Source of the DNA: CAXXXW01 sp963665555
GTDB taxonomy: Bacteria; Pseudomonadota; Alphaproteobacteria; Thalassobaculales; Thalassobaculaceae
Length of the DNA: 64,000 nucleotides
Assembly: GCA_963665555.2 (NCBI GenBank)
Contig: OY762308.1
Location: 310,001-374,000 of the forward strand
Direction of reading: 5' to 3'
A program made the translations under genes and the position numbers. The notes beneath the pieces are model-generated. The model saw nothing but the letters and a program-made list of their open reading frames with translations, had not been told where the DNA came from and made no database searches. Of the stretch, positions 26,843 to 34,152 are shown piece after piece; position 1 is the stretch's first letter; each line of letters begins with the position of its first letter.

Positions 26843-28140
26843 GCCCGGACCGTCCCGGCGGGCGCGGGCGCGGGCGCGGGGATCACATAGGGGCCTTCGG
26901 GGATCACCGCGAGCCGGCCGCCCGAACGCGCGACGCTGGCGGCGAGGCGGGCCGGCAGGTCGTCCACCCGCCCGACCCCGGTGAGCGGCCAGTCGGCCTC
27001 GCCCAGCCCGCCGGAATAGAGGTGGATCGCGCCGATCCGCATCGGCTTCAGCTGCATCTCGGTCTGCCACTCGTCGATGTCGGCGAACCGCTTGGCGCCG
27101 AGCGTCTCCAGGAAGCGGTCCGGGCCGAGTTCGACCAGCCGGCGCTGTGCGGCGACGAACTCCGGCGACCCCATCCCCTCGGCGCATTCCGAGACGACGA
27201 TCAGGTCGCCGCCCGGCTCCAGGATGTCCATCGGCCCGACCATGCCCTTCACGGCCTGGTAGTAAGTCTGGTCGAGGGGGTAGCCGGCGCAGCTGGCGAG
27301 CACGGTCCCGAACCGGCCCGGCGTCTCGACCCGGGCGTAGCGGCGGATGAAGTCCACCGCCGCCAGGTGGCTCTCCACCGCCTCGCCGAAATTGAGGAAG
27401 GAGGGGCGGCGCGCCTCGTCGATGACGGCGTTCACCGCCAGCGCGCCGCCGATCGCGCGGACGATTTCGAGCTGGTCCCCGTGCAGCGGATTGCCGTCCA
27501 GCACGCAGTTCGCCGCCGCCGGATGCTCCATGTAGCGGGCCGAATGGAAGGTCCGGATGGTGTCGGCGTGGGCGATCCCCGGCGCGATCACCTTGCGCCC
27601 GCCGGACCAGCCGGCCATGAAATGCGGCTCCACCAGGCCGGTGGCGATCCTGAGGTCGGCCTCGACGAAGCGCCGGTCGAGCCGGACCTCGTTGCCCCGG
27701 CTCGTCGTCCCGACATGGACATGGGCCGCGTCGTCCCGCGCGAAGTGGTTGACGACGCGAACGGTTTCGAGGACCCAGGGGTCGCCGACCAGCTCCGCCA
27801 GTTCCGCGCCCTCGTTCGGGCGGTGCAGGCCGGTGGCGACCAGCACCGTGATCGCGTCGGCGGCGATCCCGGCGCGCAGCAGGCGGCGGACCAGCGGGCC
27901 GAGGATGAGGCCGTTCGGGACCGGCCGGGTGATGTCGCAGATCAGGACGCAGGCGCTCCGCGCCGCGCGCGCCAGTTCGTCCAGCGGGGCGGCCCCGGCC
28001 GGCGCGTCGAACGCCGCCTCGAGCGCGGCCGCCGGGTCGGCGAGCGCCGGCATGTCGGGCTTGCGGACCACGGTGACGTCCCAGGCGGGATCGAGATCGA
28101 CCGCCAGCCGGCCGCGGCCGTAGTTCAGTTCGACGCGCAT
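26839..28140 (-). CDS. larA: Nickel-dependent lactate racemase family protein LarA
   Basis: A 433-residue racemase or epimerase of 2-hydroxy acids that uses the nickel-pincer nucleotide. The key residues of L. plantarum LarA are all found: His106 (ATGLHRP), His173 and Lys183 (EPHFMAGWSGGRKV, the Lys being the cofactor attachment site) and His199 (RTFHSARYMEH). LarA homologues differ in substrate (lactate, malate and other 2-hydroxy acids), so lactate is only a default. It is the first gene of larA-C-E-B-DUF2062, all overlapping, an order that gives one transcript for enzyme and cofactor. A 2-hydroxyacid dehydrogenase gene elsewhere in the window is not adjacent. Confidence 0.92.
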   Translation of the reverse strand: MRVELNYGRGRLAVDLDPAWDVTVVRKPDMPALADPAAALEAAFDAPAGAAPLDELARAARSACVLICDITRPVPNGLILGPLVRRLLRAGIAADAITVLVATGLHRPNEGAELAELVGDPWVLETVRVVNHFARDDAAHVHVGTTSRGNEVRLDRRFVEADLRIATGLVEPHFMAGWSGGRKVIAPGIAHADTIRTFHSARYMEHPAAANCVLDGNPLHGDQLEIVRAIGGALAVNAVIDEARRPSFLNFGEAVESHLAAVDFIRRYARVETPGRFGTVLASCAGYPLDQTYYQAVKGMVGPMDILEPGGDLIVVSECAEGMGSPEFVAAQRRLVELGPDRFLETLGAKRFADIDEWQTEMQLKPMRIGAIHLYSGGLGEADWPLTGVGRVDDLPARLAASVARSGGRLAVIPEGPYVIPAPAPAPAGTVRA

Positions 28141-28158
28141 CGCCCGTCCTCCCCGCGC

Positions 28159-28713
28159 CTATCGGTCGGCGAGGATCGCCTGGACCGCGTCCAGCGGGAC
28201 CGCCCAGAACAGCATCGCCGATTCCTCGCCCGGATTGCGCTCGCTCAACCCGGCGTTGGAAATGTGGTGCAGCGTCACGCCGAGGCGGGAGGCGTCGTCG
28301 AACCGCCAGGCGAGGTCGAGGCCGGTGCGGAACTCCACCGCGTGCCCCAGGTCCTTGCCCCCGCCGGCGGCGTGGAGGCCGAACGCGAAATGCGGCGTCG
28401 CGACCAGGCGGCGGCCGATCCGGATGTCCGCCCGGTTGCCGGCGTAGAGATAGGCCCCGCCTTCCGCCGTCGCGGCCAGGCCGAGGACGGGCTTGAACAC
28501 CCACCACACCCGGTCGCGGTCCGAAAAGGCGTACTCGACCCGGAACTCGGCCGTTCTGCCTTCGGGGTCGACCATGTCGAAGACGCCGGCGCCCAGCACA
28601 AGCAGGGCCGGCTCGCCGGCGCCCGCCGGCCCGTCCGCGGCGGCGGCGGGCGGCGCGGACAGCCACGCCAGCGCGGCGACAGACGCGGCCGCGAGGAACT
28701 TCGCCGCTTTCAA
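28159..28713 (-). CDS. PagL-like lipid A 3-O-deacylase
   Basis: A 184-residue outer-membrane beta-barrel protein. Its signal peptide is LKAAKFLAAASVAALAWLSA; short alternating strands (FRVEYAFSDRD, VWWVFKPVLGLAA, GAYLYAGNRADIRIG) follow. Near the C-terminus is LHHISNAGLSERNPGEES, holding the PagL catalytic His and Ser (HxSNAG) and a following Glu. PagL removes the 3-O-linked acyl chain of lipid A, which softens recognition of LPS by hosts. I prefer the TTG at 28713, preceded by GGGGGGAG at good spacing and directly opening the signal peptide; an ATG at 28758 would add 15 residues. It lies 18 bp upstream of larA on the same strand. Confidence 0.85.
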   Translation of the reverse strand: MKAAKFLAAASVAALAWLSAPPAAAADGPAGAGEPALLVLGAGVFDMVDPEGRTAEFRVEYAFSDRDRVWWVFKPVLGLAATAEGGAYLYAGNRADIRIGRRLVATPHFAFGLHAAGGGKDLGHAVEFRTGLDLAWRFDDASRLGVTLHHISNAGLSERNPGEESAMLFWAVPLDAVQAILADR

Positions 28714-28777
28714 GCCCGTCTCCCCCCGATCCGCGCCGCGCGCAACGGCCCGCATCATAGCGGCGCGCCGCCCGGCT

Positions 28778-29752
28778 TCAAGGCCCGGTCCGGCGCGGCG
28801 GCGCGAGTTCCCGCTTGAAGCGTTCGGTCGCGCGGACCAGGGCGGCTCGCAGCCCCGGCTCCATGGCGGAGTGGCCGGCGTCCGGCGCCACGGTGTACTC
28901 CGCCCCCGGCCAGGCCCGCGCCAGTTCGTCGGCGGTGCGAATCGGGCAGATCGCGTCGTAGCGGCCCTGCGCGATGACGGCCGGCTTGTCGGCGATTCGC
29001 GGCATTCCGTCCAGCAGCGCGTTCGGCGCGAGGAACATCCCGTGCGCGAAGTAATGCGCCTCCAGCCGGGCCAGGGCCAGCGCCGCCGCCGGCGCGGGAA
29101 GCCGCGCCTCCCCCGGCTCCTCCGGGCGCAGCGTCGAGCACGCGGCCTCGTAGGCGCTCCAGGCGCGGGCCGCCGGGCCGTGGACCGCCGGGTCCGGGTC
29201 GTTCAGGCGGCGCAGGTATCCGGCCAGCGGATCGCCGCGCTCCGCCGCCGGCAGGTGTTCGCGGAAGGCGCGCGCGGCTTCGGGGAAGAACGCGCCCATG
29301 CCGTCGAGGAACCAGGCGATCTCCTCCGGCCGGCCGAGGAAGACGCCGCGCAGCACGAAGGCGAGGCAGCGGCCGGGATGCGCCTGGCCGTAGGCGAGCG
29401 CCAGCGTGCTGCCCCAGGAGCCGCCGAACAGCAGCCAGCGCTCGATCCCCAGATGGCGGCGCAGCGCCTCGATGTCCGCGACCAGGTGCGCCGTCGTGTT
29501 CTCCCGCGTCTCGGCCGGCGGGGTCGAGCGGCCGGCGCCGCGCTGGTCGAACAGCACCAGCCGCCAGGCCTGGGGGTCGAAGAAGCGCCGATGCGCCCGC
29601 GCCAGCCCGGACCCCGGCCCCCCGTGCAGGAACAGCGCCGGCACGCCGTCCGGGTTGCCCACCTCCTCCCAGTAGAGGCGGTGCAGGTCCGAGACGGCGA
29701 GGCGGCCGCTGCGCCGCGGCTCGATGTCGGGATAGAGGGTCGCGCGGGTCAC
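28778..29752 (-). CDS. pip: Prolyl aminopeptidase (proline iminopeptidase)
   Basis: A 324-residue alpha/beta-hydrolase that removes N-terminal proline from peptides. It has FLHGGPGSGL for the oxyanion hole, the nucleophile elbow GGSWGS with Ser112, Asp266 (GRYDAICP) and His294 (DAGHSAME). The opening TLYPDIEPRRSGRLAVSDLHRLYWEE and the GCxxSYxxxxAC-like helical cap region are characteristic of this family rather than of general hydrolases. The GTG at 29752 gives the normal N-terminus. It is a cytoplasmic enzyme, divergent from the thermonuclease-like gene. Confidence 0.92.
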   Translation of the reverse strand: MTRATLYPDIEPRRSGRLAVSDLHRLYWEEVGNPDGVPALFLHGGPGSGLARAHRRFFDPQAWRLVLFDQRGAGRSTPPAETRENTTAHLVADIEALRRHLGIERWLLFGGSWGSTLALAYGQAHPGRCLAFVLRGVFLGRPEEIAWFLDGMGAFFPEAARAFREHLPAAERGDPLAGYLRRLNDPDPAVHGPAARAWSAYEAACSTLRPEEPGEARLPAPAAALALARLEAHYFAHGMFLAPNALLDGMPRIADKPAVIAQGRYDAICPIRTADELARAWPGAEYTVAPDAGHSAMEPGLRAALVRATERFKRELAPPRRTGP

Positions 29753-29858
29753 GGGCGCGGCCCCGGCCGGGCGGCGGGGGCGGCGGGCGCGGCGCGGCCG
29801 CGCGGGGAAATGCGGTAGAGTGCCATCGGCGCAACCCGTCGCGAGGAACATCCAGCGT

Positions 29859-30701
29859 ATGGGATATACCGTTGCCGCGAGGCGCGTTCCATGGCGAATC
29901 GCGCCCGGCCGCGCCCGGCGGCGGCGCTTGCGCGCGGCGGCGGCGGCCGCGGCGCTGGCGGCCGGGCTTGCGTCGGCGCCGGCCGGGGCGGCCGGCTGCG
30001 ACTGGGCGCGCGGGCTGGAGCCGGCGGGGCGCGCGACCGTGGCGGAGGTCGGGCCGCGCGGCGGGCTGCTCGCCGAGGGCGGCGCGGAGGTCCGGCTCGC
30101 CGGCGTCGACCTGCCCCGGCCGGAGGAGCCGCTGGCGGGGGAGGCGCGCGCCGCGCTGGCGGCCGCCGTGCTGGGCCGCGAGGTCGCGCTGTTCCGCGCC
30201 GGCGAGACCGCGCGCGATCGCTACGGGCGGGCGCTGGCGCATGTGTGCCCGCCGGACGGCGGCTGGGCGCAGGGGCGGCTGCTGGAGCTCGGCTACGCGC
30301 GGGTCGCGACCTGGCCGGGCGCGGCGGCGCTGGCGGCGCGGATGCTGGCGCTGGAGCGGGGCGCGCGGGCGGCCGGGCGCGGCGTGTGGGCGCGCCGCCG
30401 CTTCCGGGTCCGCAACCCGCACGAGACGCGGCGCGACATCGACAGTTTCCAGATCGTCGAGGGGCGCGTCGTCGCGGCGGCGCGCGTGCGCGGGCGCGTT
30501 TACCTCAATTTCGGGCCGGACTGGCGCACCGACTTCACCTTCGCGGCCGGACCGCCGGCGCGGCGGGCCTTCGCGCGGGCCGGGATCGACCTCGCCGGCC
30601 TGGCCGGGCGGCGGGTGCGCGGGCGCGGCTGGGTGACGCTCAGGAACGGGCCGGCGATCGAACTGACGCATCCCGAACAACTGGAGGTGCTCGGCGAGTA
30701 G
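29859..30701 (+). CDS. Thermonuclease (SNase) family protein, exported
   Basis: A 280-residue protein with a basic N-terminus and a hydrophobic segment ending APAGAAG, read as a signal peptide, then an SNase-like OB fold: AEVRLAGVDLPRPEEPLAGEARAAL (given in parts AEVRLAGVDLPR and GEARAALAAAVLG), and RDRYGRALAHVC, where the Arg matches a catalytic Arg of staphylococcal nuclease. A C-terminal segment (FQIVEGRVVAAARVRGRVYLNF then FTFAAG) appears in many alphaproteobacterial members. The other catalytic residues are less clear, so nuclease activity is not certain. The ATG at 29859 has GAGGA upstream. Confidence 0.8.
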   Translation: MGYTVAARRVPWRIAPGRARRRRLRAAAAAAALAAGLASAPAGAAGCDWARGLEPAGRATVAEVGPRGGLLAEGGAEVRLAGVDLPRPEEPLAGEARAALAAAVLGREVALFRAGETARDRYGRALAHVCPPDGGWAQGRLLELGYARVATWPGAAALAARMLALERGARAAGRGVWARRRFRVRNPHETRRDIDSFQIVEGRVVAAARVRGRVYLNFGPDWRTDFTFAAGPPARRAFARAGIDLAGLAGRRVRGRGWVTLRNGPAIELTHPEQLEVLGE

Positions 30702-30775
30702 CGCCGCCCGCCCGGCCGCCGCCGCCGCCTCCTCCGCGCGCCCGGCCTCCGCCGCCTCCGCCGCGCCGGGCCGAA

Positions 30776-31645
30776 TCACCCGAACAGCGTCTCCAGCACC
30801 TCGCCCGCCGGCGACAGGCAGGCGGCGGCGAGCGGCCCGCCCTCGCCGCAGCCGGCGTCGAGATGCAGGCAGTGCGGGTCGCGCAGCGGGCCGCGACGCG
30901 CCGGGTCGGCCCCGCGCACCACCAGCGCGGCTTCGGGATGGGGGCCGCGCATCCGGTCCGGCCCGCCGGAATCCCACCAGAAGCGGTCGCCCTGCTCGGC
31001 CAGCGGGCGGTCCGGGTCGAGGCCGGCGTTGACGAACAGCAGCGCCCCGTCCGCCTGCAGCGCCGCGCGCTTCAGCATGGCGGCGAAATCGGCGTGGCCG
31101 GGCGCGGCGCGCACGTTCTCGCGCAGCCGCGAGGTCCACTGGCCGAGCGCGGCCGGCCCCTCCCGCGCGGCGACGCGGGCTTCGGCGAGGCCGCCCCCAT
31201 AGGCCGCCACCGTCGCCTCGACGCCGCGCGCCTCCATCCAGTCGAGCACGGCGGCGGGATCGACGGCGTATTGCAGTTGCAGGAGCAGGCGCCACATCTC
31301 CTCCTGGCCGCCGCGCAGCGCGACGACGTCGTCGGCGTGCGTGTGCGGCGGCATGGCGAGCGCCCAGCGGCGGAAGCGCAGCGCCTCGTCCACCGCGCCG
31401 GCCGAATCGCCGCCGGGGCCGACCAGGTCGCCGAGATAGACCAGCCGGTCGCCGGGGCGGAAGCGTTCGGCCATGGCGGCGTGGACCGCGCGCAGCCGCT
31501 CGGCCTCGCCCCGCACGGCGGCGACGGCCCAGACCCGCCCGACGGGCCGCAGCACGGCGAAGCGCGCGGGGTCGTCCAGCCCGGCCGCCGCCGCGAAGCC
31601 CCCGCCGGCCGGCCCCGGCCGGTCCGCGCCGCCGTCACGCGACAT
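30776..31645 (-). CDS. Degenerate PPP-type metallophosphoesterase (probable pseudo-phosphatase)
   Basis: A 289-residue homologue of serine/threonine phosphatase 1-like metallophosphoesterases. The overall pattern is plain, but the metal-binding motifs have changed: GDxHG is AAVRGE (VWAVAAVRGEAERL), GNHE is GGQEE, the HAG motif is NAG (LLFVNAGLDPDRPLAEQ), and the final GHT-type motif is RGADP. Only the central GD (YLGDLVGPGGDS) is kept. An active two-metal centre is therefore unlikely, and a binding or regulatory role is more probable. The reading frame is intact and codon use is normal, so it is not decaying. Its start overlaps the carD stop by 11 bp. Confidence 0.8.
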   Translation of the reverse strand: MSRDGGADRPGPAGGGFAAAAGLDDPARFAVLRPVGRVWAVAAVRGEAERLRAVHAAMAERFRPGDRLVYLGDLVGPGGDSAGAVDEALRFRRWALAMPPHTHADDVVALRGGQEEMWRLLLQLQYAVDPAAVLDWMEARGVEATVAAYGGGLAEARVAAREGPAALGQWTSRLRENVRAAPGHADFAAMLKRAALQADGALLFVNAGLDPDRPLAEQGDRFWWDSGGPDRMRGPHPEAALVVRGADPARRGPLRDPHCLHLDAGCGEGGPLAAACLSPAGEVLETLFG

Positions 31646-32132
31646 TCATGATCTTTTCCAGGCGCGTCGTCGCGGTCTGCTCGTCGATCTTCTCGATCGC
31701 CGCGAACTCCCGGGCCAGCCGGTCGAGCGCCGCCTGGTAGATTTGCCGCTCGCTGTAGGATTGTTCGGACTGCGCGTGGTTGCGCCGGAGGTCGCGCACC
31801 ACCTCGGCGATCGACACCGGATCGCCGGAATTGATCTTGGCCTCGTATTCCTGCGCCCGGCGCGACCACATGGCGCGGCGCACGCGCGCGCGGCCCTTCA
31901 GCTTGGTGAGCGCGGCGTCCATGTGCTTGCGCGAGGACAGCCGGCGCAGGCCGGAGGTGGGCGCCTTGGCGACGGGGATGCGCAGCGTCATCCTGTCGTG
32001 CCGGAAGTCGATCACCAGGAGGTCGAGTTCGGCGCCGCCGATCTCCTCGGTTTCGGTGCCCATGACCTTGCCGACGCCGTGCGTCGGGTAGACCACGAAA
32101 TCGCCGCTCTTGAACTCCTGCTTCCTGGCCAT
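31635..32132 (-). CDS. CarD family transcriptional regulator
   Basis: A 165-residue CarD/CdnL protein. Residues 1-65 are the RNA-polymerase beta-binding domain (KSGDFVVYPTHGVGKVMGTETEEIGG, seen as FVVYPTHGVGKV and TEEIGG), followed by MTLRIPVAK and the helical DNA-binding domain with RRLSSRKHMDAALTKLKGRARVRRAMWSRR (RRAMWSRR is the usual marker) and GDPVSIAEVVRDL. CarD-type proteins stabilise the open promoter complex at rRNA and other promoters and are often essential. The ATG at 32132 gives the standard start. It shares a transcript with the degenerate phosphatase gene downstream. Palindromic repeats begin about 240 bp upstream. Confidence 0.94.
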   Translation of the reverse strand: MARKQEFKSGDFVVYPTHGVGKVMGTETEEIGGAELDLLVIDFRHDRMTLRIPVAKAPTSGLRRLSSRKHMDAALTKLKGRARVRRAMWSRRAQEYEAKINSGDPVSIAEVVRDLRRNHAQSEQSYSERQIYQAALDRLAREFAAIEKIDEQTATTRLEKIMNVA

Positions 32133-32372
32133 CCGGTTGTCCCTCGCCGTTGCGCGCGGGCCGGCGCGCGGCCGGCCCCTCCAACCGGCCGAGTATAGCG
32201 CATCCGCCCCCCAACCGGGACGCCGATACGATCGCGCCCGCGATCGCGCGGGCGGCGGCGGAGGGGAGCGCGCACGGCCGGCGCCGCCTCTTCGGCGTCG
32301 CCCCGGCCCCGTCGGGGAGCGCGCGCGGGCGGCGCCAAGGAGTGCGCGCGGGCGGCGCCCCTCCCCCCGTCG

Positions 32373-32408
32373 CCCCGGCCTTGCGCCGGGGTCCAGCTGC
32401 TTCGGCGC
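32373..32408 (+). repeat. Palindromic element, single core
   Basis: One 36-bp core, starting CCCCGGCCTTGCGCCGGGG and continuing TCCAGCTGCTTCGGCGC. It can form a hairpin of CCCCGGC with GCCGGGG around CTTGC. It is followed by the left-hand spacer of the composite element (CGGCCGCCAACCTGGTAGCC) but no inverted partner follows before the next copy. The 636-bp gap between carD and the GIY-YIG gene (32133-32768) contains this copy and the paired element to its right, and no coding sequence I can support. Confidence 0.9.
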
Positions 32409-32450
32409 GGAGAGACGGGACACGGCCGCCAACCTGGTAGCCTCGGCGCC

Positions 32451-32661
32451 CTGCCGGGGAGCGCGCGCGGGACTCGCCGCTTCTTCGGCGTCGCCCCGGC
32501 CTTGCGCCGGGGTCCAGCTGCTTCGGCGCCGGGGGACGGGACACAAGCACCCACCTGTTAGCCCCAGCCCCCCGGCCCGAAGGGCCGCCGAGGCTAACAG
32601 GTTGGCGGCCTTGTCCCTTCCCTGTGCGCCGAAGCAGCTGGACCCCGGCGCAAGGCCGGGG
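32451..32661. repeat. Composite palindromic element, copy 1 (with left flank)
   Basis: A + core at 32494-32529 and an inverted core at 32626-32661 form the two ends of a 168-bp element. The inside is itself an imperfect inverted repeat: spacer GGGACACAAGCACCCACCTG and TAGCCCCAG on the left, then CGAGGCTAACAGGTTGGCGG on the right. The 43 bp in front of it (32451-32493) are repeated in front of copy 2 with two mismatches. Copies 1 and 2 are 673 bp apart, in the same orientation, and enclose the GIY-YIG gene. Confidence 0.9.
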
Positions 32662-32715
32662 CGACGGGGGAGGGGTGGCCTCGGCGTCCCTTTCGTCTCG
32701 CCCGGCGCTTGGGCG

Positions 32716-32744
32716 TTGACGCGCGGGGCGGGGCGCGGTACGGT
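32716..32744 (+). promoter_or_regulatory. Candidate sigma-70-type promoter of the GIY-YIG gene
   Basis: TTGACG (32716-32721) and TACGGT (32739-32744) are separated by exactly 17 bp, and the start codon at 32769 follows 24 bp after the -10 hexamer, with a GGGAGG ribosome-binding site between them. Confidence 0.5.
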
Positions 32745-32768
32745 TCGCGGCAAACGGGAGGGCGGGCG

Positions 32769-33056
32769 GTGGCGTGCTACGTTTACATTCTCGCCAGCCG
32801 GCGCAACGGGACGCTGTATGTGGGCGTGACGCGGGATGTCGCGCGGCGGATGGCGGAGCACCGGGCGGGCGCCCCCGGCTCGTTCACGGCGCGGTACGGG
32901 ATCGAGCGCCTGGTCCATGTCGAGGCGCACGAGACGCCGGGCGACGCGATCCGCCGGGAAAAGAGCCTGAAGCGCTGGCGCCGCCGGCGCAAGCTCGCCC
33001 TGATCGAGGCCGGCAACCCGCGCTGGGAGGATTTGTACGAGCGGTTGAACTGGTGA
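32769..33056 (+). CDS. GIY-YIG nuclease family protein
   Basis: A 95-residue single-domain nuclease of the URI/YhbQ type. The N-terminus CYVYILASRRNGTLYVGVTRDV (here YVYILASRRNG and LYVGVT) is the GIY-YIG signature in its common YVY-YVG form, followed by the catalytic Arg and His region RRMAEHRAG, GSFTARYGIERLV and the Glu of EKSLKRWRR. Stand-alone members of this family are frequent in alphaproteobacteria; their cellular role is mostly unknown. The GTG at 32769 follows a good ribosome-binding site. The gene sits between two near-identical 211-bp direct repeats, which suggests that gene and repeats may have spread as a cassette. Confidence 0.9.
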   Translation: MACYVYILASRRNGTLYVGVTRDVARRMAEHRAGAPGSFTARYGIERLVHVEAHETPGDAIRREKSLKRWRRRRKLALIEAGNPRWEDLYERLNW

Positions 33057-33123
33057 CGCGCGACGGGAGCGCGCGCGGGCGCCGCCGTCAGGCGTCGCCC
33101 CGGCCCTGGCGGGGAGCGCGCGC

Positions 33124-33335
33124 CTGTCGGGGAGCGCGCGCGGGACTCGCCGCCTCTTCGGCGTCGCCCCGGCCTTGCGCCGGGGTCCAGCTGCTTCGGC
33201 GCCGGGGGACGGGGCACGGCCGCCGGCCTGGTAGCCTCGGCGGCCCTTTCGGGGCGGGGGGCTGGGGCTAACAGGTTGGCGGCCTTGTCCTTTCCCTTTG
33301 CGCCGAAGCAGCTGGACCCCGGCGCAAGGCCGGGG
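33124..33335. repeat. Composite palindromic element, copy 2 (with left flank)
   Basis: A + core at 33167-33202 and an inverted core at 33300-33335 bound a 169-bp element whose inside reads GGCCTGGTAGCCTCGGCGGC on the left and GGCTAACAGGTTGGCGGCC on the right. The left flank from 33124 copies the flank of copy 1. Most of the 357-bp gap between the GIY-YIG gene and fdxA (33057-33413) is this element; a further partial core-like sequence (CGCCCCGGCCCTGGCGGGG) lies near 33097-33115. Confidence 0.9.
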
Positions 33336-33413
33336 CGACGGGGGAGGGGTGGCCTTGGCGGCCCTTTCGTCTCGCCCGCGCGCTCCCCGACAGGGCCGCC
33401 GCCGCGGCCGCCG

Positions 33414-33752
33414 TCAGTCGCCTTTGCCGGGGGTGGGGGTGAAGTATTTTTCGTATTTGCCGGCCATGCCCTCGAAGGTTTCGGCGCCGGGTTCGCGGGG
33501 GATGGCGCGGGTGAGGTTGGGCCATTCCTCGGCGAAGCGGCGGTTGTGCTCGATCCATTCGTCGGCGCCGGGGTCGGTGTCGGGATGGATGGCTTCGGGG
33601 GGGCATTCCGGCTCGCAGACGCCGCAGTCGATGCACTCGTCGGGATGGATGACGAGCATGACGGCGCCCTCGTAGAAGCAGTCGACGGGGCAGACCTCGA
33701 CGCAATCGGTGTATTTGCAGCGGATGCAGGCGTCGTCGACGATATACGTCAT
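33414..33752 (-). CDS. fdxA: Seven-iron ferredoxin FdxA
   Basis: A 112-residue ferredoxin with the [3Fe-4S]/[4Fe-4S] arrangement: Cys9, Cys17 and Cys50 for the three-iron cluster and Cys21, Cys40, Cys43 and Cys46 for the four-iron cluster; Cys12 and Cys25 are extra. The first part is DACIRCKYTDCVEVCPVDC and the second CIDCGVCEPECPPEAI. The C-terminal 60 residues (WPNLTRAIPREP then KYEKYFTP) are typical of alphaproteobacterial FdxA. It carries electrons in the cytoplasm. FdxA next to carD is a frequent alphaproteobacterial order; here the GIY-YIG gene and repeats separate the two. Confidence 0.95.
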   Translation of the reverse strand: MTYIVDDACIRCKYTDCVEVCPVDCFYEGAVMLVIHPDECIDCGVCEPECPPEAIHPDTDPGADEWIEHNRRFAEEWPNLTRAIPREPGAETFEGMAGKYEKYFTPTPGKGD

Positions 33753-33857
33753 GGCCCGGCGGTCCCTTCGCGGTTTTGCGGGAGCGGGGCTTTTCCTAGG
33801 CGTTTCGCGCGCGCGGCGCAAGGGGCTTGGCGCGGCGGCGGCGCGCCCTCCGCGGCG

Positions 33858-34026
33858 CCCCGGCCTTGCGCCGGGGTCCAGCTGCTTCGGCGCCGGGGGA
33901 CGGGGCACGGCCGCCGGCCTGGTAGCCTCGGCGGCCCTTTCGGGGCGGGGGGCTGGGGCTAACAGGTGGGGGCTTGTGTTCTGTCTCTTTGCGCCGAAGC
34001 AGCTGGGCCCCGGCGCAAGGCCGGGG
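33858..34026. repeat. Composite palindromic element, copy 3
   Basis: A + core at 33858-33893 and an inverted core at 33991-34026 bound a 169-bp element nearly identical inside to copy 2. The inverted core has GGGCCC where copies 1 and 2 have GGACCC. It occupies the middle of the 400-bp gap between fdxA and the RTX gene (33753-34152); the left 105 bp of that gap should hold the fdxA promoter, and the right 126 bp hold the RTX terminator. Confidence 0.9.
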
Positions 34027-34056
34027 CGACGGGGGAGGGGCGGGCACAAAAGAGAA

Positions 34057-34082
34057 GGGCGGGTTCCGTTTGGAACCCGCCC
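34057..34082 (-). terminator. Intrinsic terminator of the RTX gene
   Basis: On the minus strand an 11-bp perfect stem (GGGCGGGTTCC with GGAACCCGCCC) closes a 4-base loop and is followed by TTCTCTTTTG, a U-rich run in the transcript. It lies about 70 bp after the RTX stop codon. Confidence 0.8.
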
Positions 34083-34152
34083 CCCACGGCTGGCAAAGCG
34101 AAAGGAAAGCAGACCCAACCCGACTCGCCAGCCGATTCCTTGACGCCCCCGG

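Noticed and set aside
31635..32132. CarD as a Mfd-like repair factor fragment
   Set aside because: Length, the RRAMWSRR segment and the helical C-terminal domain match full CarD/CdnL; no helicase motifs are present.
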